Shown here: positions 17,129 through 20,560 of the stretch, one piece after another
Layout: every line of letters begins with the position of its first letter
Position numbering within the stretch: position 1 is the stretch's first letter
NCBI GenBank assembly: GCA_003560175.1
Contig: PWIZ01000357.1
Location: 1 to 20,560, forward strand
DNA length: 20,560 bases
DNA from: Halomonas sp.
Lineage (GTDB): Bacteria > Pseudomonadota > Gammaproteobacteria > Pseudomonadales > Halomonadaceae
Direction: 5' to 3'
Translations under genes and position numbers: made by a program
The notes under the pieces: model-generated
Seen by the model: the letters and a program-made list of their open reading frames with translations, nothing else
Databases searched by the model: none
What the model was told of the DNA's origin: nothing

Positions 17129-17917
17129 TCAGGAGGCCCCGCTGAAGCGGATACGCGGACCGAAGATCTCGTAATGGAGTTGGTCGTCGCCGTAGCCCAT
17201 CCGCTTGAGCAGAATGTTCAGGCCCGACATGAAGGGCGTCGGGCCACAGAAATAGACATCGCCGCGCCCCTCGAAGGGCAGCCACCTCTCGAGAATGGCC
17301 GTATCCAGATAGCCGATGTGGTCGGCCCCCTCGCCCTGCTCGTAGGCGACATAATACTGGAAGCCCTTCTGCGCACTCAGCGCGCGAAGCTCATCGTGCA
17401 TGACATGGTGGGAGCGGTCGCGACAGCAGTGGATAAATACCAGATGTTCCAGATCCCAGGCTTGCTTTACCGCATTGAGCAACATGCTGATCAGCGGCGT
17501 GATGCCAATGCCCCCGCCGATCAATACCGGCCTCACGGAACGCTTCTCGACGACAAAGTCGCCGGTGGGCGGCCGAAGCCGGACCCTGTCGCCGACACTG
17601 GCATGGTGCAGGAAGTTGGAGACCTGACCGGGGACCGGGGCCCCGGGGGCCTCTGCCTTGACGGTAATGCGATAGAAAGGCTCACCGGGGGCACTAGATA
17701 GCGAGTACTGGCGAATCTCGTCGTATGCCGATGACGGTGGCTGGGTCTTGACCCCCACATACTGGCCGGGCCGGAAGTCGGCGATCGGCTGGTTGTCTTC
17801 CGGGCGCAGGTAGAAGGACTTGACGTCGCCGGTCTCGCGTTCGGCCCTGTCGATGATGAAGACCCGATCGCCGCGCCAGCCACCAGGCGTGGCCTCGTTC
17901 GCCTGATAGATCCCCTC
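17129..17917 (-). pseudogene. FAD/NAD(P)H reductase half of the interrupted hmp
   Basis: The frame after the amber codon encodes 262 residues of ferredoxin-reductase-like FAD and NAD(P)H domains, with all expected motifs intact. The nearest in-frame start is GTG 17758, which would delete the first FAD-domain strands, including FRPGQY. An AGGAGG sequence overlaps the TAG (17919-17914), but no ATG, GTG or TTG lies in frame close behind it, so independent translation is doubtful unless the stop is read through. Confidence 0.55.
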
Positions 17918-18328
17918 CTAGGTCTGAATGAAGATCGCCGCCAGGGCCTGGTAGGCCTCTGCCCACGCCGTCAGCACGGGATCGTCGTCATGCAGCTTGA
18001 GGTGGTCACGAATCGCTTCCAGCAGGTATTTGCCAACGATGGGGTAGTGCTCCGGGGCCACCTGCAGGCTGGCATGCTTGTGGGCGATGCGCTTGACAGC
18101 CGGCCCCAAGGCCTCCAGCTGGTCGATATGGCTGGCATAGGCGAAGACCGAATCGGCCAGGGCACGCGACTGCTCACCCTTCGCCTGGTTGGCCATGTTG
18201 AAGATGTGCTTGAGCTCGGGGTGGTGGTTGAACAGCTTGTCATAGAACAAACGGGTGATCCTTTCCCCTTCATCCCCGAGTAGCGGGGCAGTGCTCTTGA
18301 CCGTATCGATGGTGGACTGAGACAGCAT
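17918..18328 (-). CDS. Globin-domain fragment of the interrupted hmp
   Basis: The translatable part before the amber codon is a 136-residue single-domain haemoglobin. Distal Tyr29 (FYDKLF), the FNMANQ loop, proximal His85 (IAHKHASLQV) and Tyr95 (EHYPIVG) are all at the same residue numbers as in E. coli Hmp. It ends AAIFIQT, just where the third proximal residue, Glu135 in E. coli, would be encoded. A stand-alone globin could still bind haem and oxygen but would lack its own reductase and the Glu of the His-Tyr-Glu relay. It is translated with a good ribosome binding site, so the fragment is probably made if the stop is real. Confidence 0.7.
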   Translation of the reverse strand: MLSQSTIDTVKSTAPLLGDEGERITRLFYDKLFNHHPELKHIFNMANQAKGEQSRALADSVFAYASHIDQLEALGPAVKRIAHKHASLQVAPEHYPIVGKYLLEAIRDHLKLHDDDPVLTAWAEAYQALAAIFIQT

Positions 18329-18358
18329 GCAAACCTCCGATGTGATGTGAGAGCTTTA

Positions 18359-18375
18359 AGTTGCATCTATAATAC
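18359..18375 (-). promoter_or_regulatory. Possible hmp promoter with NsrR-like half site
   Basis: On the minus strand TATTAT (18375-18370) could serve as a -10. It is followed directly by TAGATGCAACT (18369-18359), which matches 8 of 11 bases of the NsrR half-site AAGATGCATTT as I recall it. NsrR is the NO-sensing repressor of hmp in many gammaproteobacteria. No convincing -35 or second half site was seen. On the plus strand the same stretch contains a perfect TATAAT (18368-18373). Confidence 0.25.
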
Positions 18376-18395
18376 TTGTTATAGCCTGATAAAGC

Positions 18396-18469
18396 GGGAG
18401 GCGCCTCCCCGAGGCACCACTCTCGGGAACAGCGCCGGTCACGGCGCTGCGCGCCATGCCTGGCGCGCA
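18396..18469. repeat. Cluster of three perfect or near-perfect palindromes
   Basis: GGGAGGCGCCTCCC (18396-18409) is a perfect 14-bp palindrome. AGCGCC-GGTCAC-GGCGCT (18431-18448) has 6-bp arms. TGCGCGCCA-TGCC-TGGCGCGCA (18448-18469) has perfect 9-bp arms. They sit between the hmp start and the suhB terminator. Function is unknown; they could be part of the hmp control region or of a small RNA. Confidence 0.6.
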
Positions 18470-18471
18470 AT

Positions 18472-18502
18472 AAAAAACCCCCGCAGGGTTTCCCTGCGGG
18501 GG
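18472..18502 (-). terminator. Rho-independent terminator after the suhB-like gene
   Basis: On the minus strand CCCCCGCAGGG-AAA-CCCTGCGGGGG forms a perfect 11-bp stem followed by TTTTTTATT, an almost ideal terminator. It lies 38 bases after the suhB-like stop codon. In the plus direction the tail (TCATTGTTATT) is a much weaker T-tract. Confidence 0.92.
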
Positions 18503-18540
18503 TCATTGTTATTGGCAACTGGAATCTTGTGACGGGTGGC

Positions 18541-19335
18541 TTAGAAGTGCGGCTTGAGCTGCTGCACCAGGCCCTTGTAGAGGCGCGGGCCCGCGGCCAT
18601 CAGCCGGCCTTCTACCTCGACCTTGGGCTGGCCGTCCGGCGTGCCCATCAGCGCACCGGCTTCCTTTAACAGCAGGCTGCCAACATGCATGTCCTGCTCC
18701 TCCAGGCCCAGCACGAAGGCGGCATCGGCCCGGCCAGCGGCCAGCTCCGCCAGATCCAGCAGGCCGCTGCCCGTGGCGCGCTGCACCTCGATGACCGGGC
18801 CGAGCTGCTGAACCAGCGTCAGATAGGACGGCAGGTGGCGCATGCGCAGCCAGGTCTCGGGCAGCCCCATGGCGATGCGCGCACCTTCCACCACCAGGGT
18901 CTTGGGCACGCGGATGCGCTTACCATTGTGCTGGGCACCCCGGCCACGGCTGGCCAGGTACTCGTCGTCGCTGAAGGGGCAGATCACCACCGCATGCTCC
19001 GGACGGCCCTTGACCAGGCAGACCACCGACAGGGCAAAGCCTGAAGCGGCCACGCCGAGGTTGGAGTAGCCATGGAAGGGTTCGATCTTCCAGAGGGTGT
19101 CGGCGCCGTCACCCTCTCCGGCACGATGGGGGGTGAAGCGCCCGACGACGCCGTGCTGAGGGTAGCCGCGGGAGAGCTGACGAACAATCAGTGTCTCGGC
19201 ATTGCGAGCGGCGTCCTCGAGCAGACGGTCGAGGCTGCTCTCTTCGTGGGCATTCTCGATACGTTCGCGAATGCGCAAAAACTGTTCGCCGGCGCTGCGC
19301 GCGGCGCGCAGCGCATATTGGACCATCGGATGCAT
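18541..19335 (-). CDS. suhB: SuhB-like inositol monophosphatase family protein with degenerate active site
   Basis: A 264-residue protein clearly related to SuhB: MHPMVQYALRAARSAGE at the start, YPQH (58-61), LASRGRGAQHNGKRIRV (127-143), ATGSGLLDLAELAAGRADA (187-205) and QDMHVGSLLLKEAG (214-227). The metal-binding residues are mostly gone. The TEES/GEEG motif reads GRFT (65-68), and DPLDGT reads EPFHGY (85-90); only the later Asp215 (WDxAAG in homologues) remains. Phosphatase activity is therefore unlikely. In E. coli SuhB also acts in rRNA antitermination with the Nus factors, a role that does not need catalysis, and the position between secDF and trmJ is the usual suhB locus. ATG 19335 fits homology; the in-frame ATG at 19395 does not. 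It is divergent from trmJ. Confidence 0.85.
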   Translation of the reverse strand: MHPMVQYALRAARSAGEQFLRIRERIENAHEESSLDRLLEDAARNAETLIVRQLSRGYPQHGVVGRFTPHRAGEGDGADTLWKIEPFHGYSNLGVAASGFALSVVCLVKGRPEHAVVICPFSDDEYLASRGRGAQHNGKRIRVPKTLVVEGARIAMGLPETWLRMRHLPSYLTLVQQLGPVIEVQRATGSGLLDLAELAAGRADAAFVLGLEEQDMHVGSLLLKEAGALMGTPDGQPKVEVEGRLMAAGPRLYKGLVQQLKPHF

Positions 19336-19453
19336 GATCGGGCCTTGAGGAGTCGGTGGTGTTAAAGAACGGGGGTGTTCACGGCAACTGTTCATTGAAA
19401 CGGTCGGCGCGAATCCTAGCAGACCCCGCCCGATTCCGCCACGCCGGCGCGAG

Positions 19454-19480
19454 GTTGATCAGGGGCAGGCCCTCATCAAC
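19454..19480. promoter_or_regulatory. Inverted repeat in the suhB-trmJ divergent region
   Basis: GTTGAT.AGGG and CCCT.ATCAAC are arranged symmetrically over 27 bases with one central mismatch per arm. It lies 119 bases before the suhB-like start and 76 bases before trmJ, where an operator for both divergent genes could sit. The spacing does not fit an FNR box. Its role is unknown. Confidence 0.35.
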
Positions 19481-19556
19481 ATGCTAGACTCGTCCCCCCA
19501 GATTCATCGGCCCGACCTCTTTCGCCTCGATCTCTTTCGCCCTTGGGAAGCACACC

Positions 19557-20321
19557 ATGCTCGACCGCATCCGTATCGTCCTGATCGGCACCAGCCACCC
19601 CGGCAATATCGGCGGCGCCGCCCGCGCCATGCACAACATGGGGCTTTCCGACCTGGCCCTGGTGGCGCCACGCTGCACGGCTGTTACTGCCGACAGCGTC
19701 TCGCGAGCCTCCGGAGCCGATCACCTTGTCAACGGCGCCCGGGCCGTGGAGACCCTGGAGCAGGCGGTGGCCGACTGTACCCTGGTGGTGGGCGCCAGCG
19801 CTCGCTCGCGCACCCTGCCCTGGCCGATGATCACGCCCCGCGAACTGGGGGCACGCCTGCCGAAGGAGCTGGCCGATGATGCCACGCGCATCGCGCTGGT
19901 GTTCGGCCGCGAGGACAGCGGCCTGACCAACGCCGAGCTCCAGCGCTGCCACGCCCACGTGCATATCCCCACCAATCCGGACTTCAGCTCCTTGAACCTG
20001 GCCGCCGCCGTGCAGGTGCTGGCCTACGAGTGCCGGCTGGCCTGGCTGGCCGAGCAGGAGGCCCCCAGCGAGGAGCCCGGCCAACCGCTCGCCGCCCATG
20101 AGGAGCTGGAGCACTACTTCGCCCATCTGGAGCGCACCCTGGTGGCCATCGGCTTTCATGACCCGGCCATGCCGCGCCAGCTGATGGCCCGCCTGCGCCG
20201 CTTCACCCTCCGGGCGCGCCCGGAGCGCATGGAGCTCAATATCCTGCGCGGTATTCTCTCCGATACCGAGAAGCTCGCGGCGGAACGCGACAGCGACATG
20301 GGTCGGCATCGCAAGGAATAG
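19557..20321 (+). CDS. trmJ: tRNA (cytidine/uridine-2'-O-)-methyltransferase TrmJ
   Basis: A 254-residue SPOUT-class methyltransferase that 2'-O-methylates position 32 in the tRNA anticodon loop using AdoMet. The N-terminal motif is VLIGTSHPGNIGGAARAMHN (8-27), with the motif 1 Asn and Arg. The trefoil-knot motifs are ALVFGREDSGLTNAEL (motif 2) and HIPTNPDFSSLNLAAAVQ (motif 3), which form the AdoMet site and dimer interface. The C-terminal extension is helical (LEHYFAHLERTLVAIGF, RRFTLRARPERMELNILRGIL), as in TrmJ rather than the shorter TrmL. ATG 19557 has a modest GGGAAG upstream. It is divergent from suhB and followed by cysE. Confidence 0.96.
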   Translation: MLDRIRIVLIGTSHPGNIGGAARAMHNMGLSDLALVAPRCTAVTADSVSRASGADHLVNGARAVETLEQAVADCTLVVGASARSRTLPWPMITPRELGARLPKELADDATRIALVFGREDSGLTNAELQRCHAHVHIPTNPDFSSLNLAAAVQVLAYECRLAWLAEQEAPSEEPGQPLAAHEELEHYFAHLERTLVAIGFHDPAMPRQLMARLRRFTLRARPERMELNILRGILSDTEKLAAERDSDMGRHRKE

Positions 20322-20367
20322 CCGGGGCGCGGGCCATGCCCTTGCCGGGTAGCAGCGACGCCGCGCC

Positions 20368-20397
20368 TTGAAGGTGACGTTCCGTGCCCCCAATAAT
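20368..20397 (+). promoter_or_regulatory. Possible promoter for cysE
   Basis: TTGAAG (20368-20373) and AATAAT (20392-20397) are separated by 18 bases, about 70 bases upstream of the cysE ATG. This is a reasonable sigma-70 match in GC-rich surroundings, in the 147-bp gap after trmJ. Confidence 0.4.
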
Positions 20398-20468
20398 GAC
20401 AGTTACCCCGGTGACCGACGGCCTAAGGCTCCGCTCTCCCTCCCGCCACCCCAGCCAAGGACCGCTGC

Positions 20469-20560
20469 ATGTTTCAACGCCTGCGCGAGGACATCAACAG
20501 CGTTTTCGACCGCGACCCCGCGGCCCGCAACTTCCTGGAAGTGCTGACCAACTACCCCGG
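20469..20560 (+). CDS. cysE: Serine O-acetyltransferase, N-terminus (partial at right edge)
   Basis: The first 30 residues, [20 protein letters not shown] then [10 protein letters not shown], match the N-terminal helix of the short SRP-type serine acetyltransferases that sit between trmJ and iscR in many gammaproteobacteria. The enzyme makes O-acetylserine for cysteine synthesis, and the location fits cysteine supply to the Isc iron-sulfur cluster pathway. AAGGA lies 6-7 bases before ATG 20469. The catalytic hexapeptide-repeat domain is beyond the window, so the call rests on the N-terminus and on context. Confidence 0.85.
   Translation, partial: MFQRLREDINSVFDRDPAARNFLEVLTNYP

Larger units (their letters stand above)
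17129..18328 (-). pseudogene. hmp: Flavohemoglobin (nitric oxide dioxygenase) interrupted by an in-frame amber codon
   Basis: A single reading frame of 400 codons runs 18328 to 17129 and matches flavohemoglobin throughout (E. coli Hmp has 396 residues), except for TAG at codon 137 (17920-17918). Before it is a complete globin domain. After it come AYDEIRQYSLSS (the FAD RxYS motif), GGGIGITPLISM (NADPH-binding glycines), YFCGPTPFM and the C-terminal EIFGP. No frameshift or second stop exists. Aligning FIQT*EGIY to E. coli FINREAEIY puts the stop on E. coli Glu135, the proximal-side catalytic glutamate; GAG to TAG is one substitution. ATG 18328 has GGAGG 5 bases upstream. Possible meanings are a recent pseudogene, a sequencing error, readthrough, or a gene split in two. 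Intact Hmp oxidises NO to nitrate. Confidence 0.85.

Noticed and set aside
17694..17966. Out-of-frame minus-strand ORF across the hmp amber codon, suggesting a frameshift
   Set aside because: Translating the original frame past the TAG gives continuous flavohemoglobin homology, so the lesion is an in-frame stop and not a frameshift.

Overview
The window is about 20.6 kb of GC-rich, densely coded chromosome from a gammaproteobacterium. The gene content and order fit Halomonadaceae (Halomonas or a close relative). This is an inference from two things: a block reading tRNA-Leu, queA, tgt, yajC, secD, secF, suhB-like, trmJ, cysE, an order I also recall from Pseudomonas, and accessory genes such as a YghU-type glutathione transferase and an alternative oxidase. 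There is no CRISPR array, IS element, prophage or rRNA. No stretch longer than about 300 bases lacks a gene; the longest gaps are 19336-19556, 18329-18540, 11007-11213 and 8762-8957.

Left part (1-8761), mixed accessory and housekeeping genes: an Lrp/AsnC regulator (cut by the left edge) divergent from a LysE/RhtB exporter, with a good operator-like palindrome between them; a dihydrolipoamide-dehydrogenase-like flavoprotein with a C-terminal CxxC; a convergent FtsH-type membrane protease with a proline-rich repeat at its N-terminus; a divergent exported patatin-like phospholipase; a small zinc-ribbon protein; a lytic-transglycosylase-like lipoprotein; a HIT protein; a small hypothetical protein; and an LD-carboxypeptidase.

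Middle part (8958-11300): an exported RlpA-like double-psi barrel protein, an alternative oxidase, YghU and tRNA-Leu(CAA). The tRNA has a near-consensus promoter and a strong hairpin terminator, both visible.

Right part (11417-20560): queA and tgt (queuosine synthesis and insertion), then yajC, secD and secF (accessory Sec translocon). An unusually structured 150-bp gap separates yajC from secD. A flavohemoglobin gene (hmp), an in-frame TAG at codon 137 interrupting it, lies next, followed by a SuhB-like protein that has lost most of its phosphatase metal ligands, then trmJ and the start of cysE.

The most notable observations are as follows. (1) The hmp amber codon falls on the residue that aligns with the catalytic Glu135 of E. 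coli Hmp, while both halves otherwise look intact. (2) The syntenic SuhB keeps its fold signature but lacks the EE and DPLDG metal-binding motifs, which fits a purely non-enzymatic (antitermination) role. (3) The yajC-secD gap holds a terminator-like hairpin, further inverted repeats and a 22-codon upstream ORF whose stop overlaps the secD ribosome binding site. I found no clearly new multi-gene system; the novelty lies in these individual departures from family norms.
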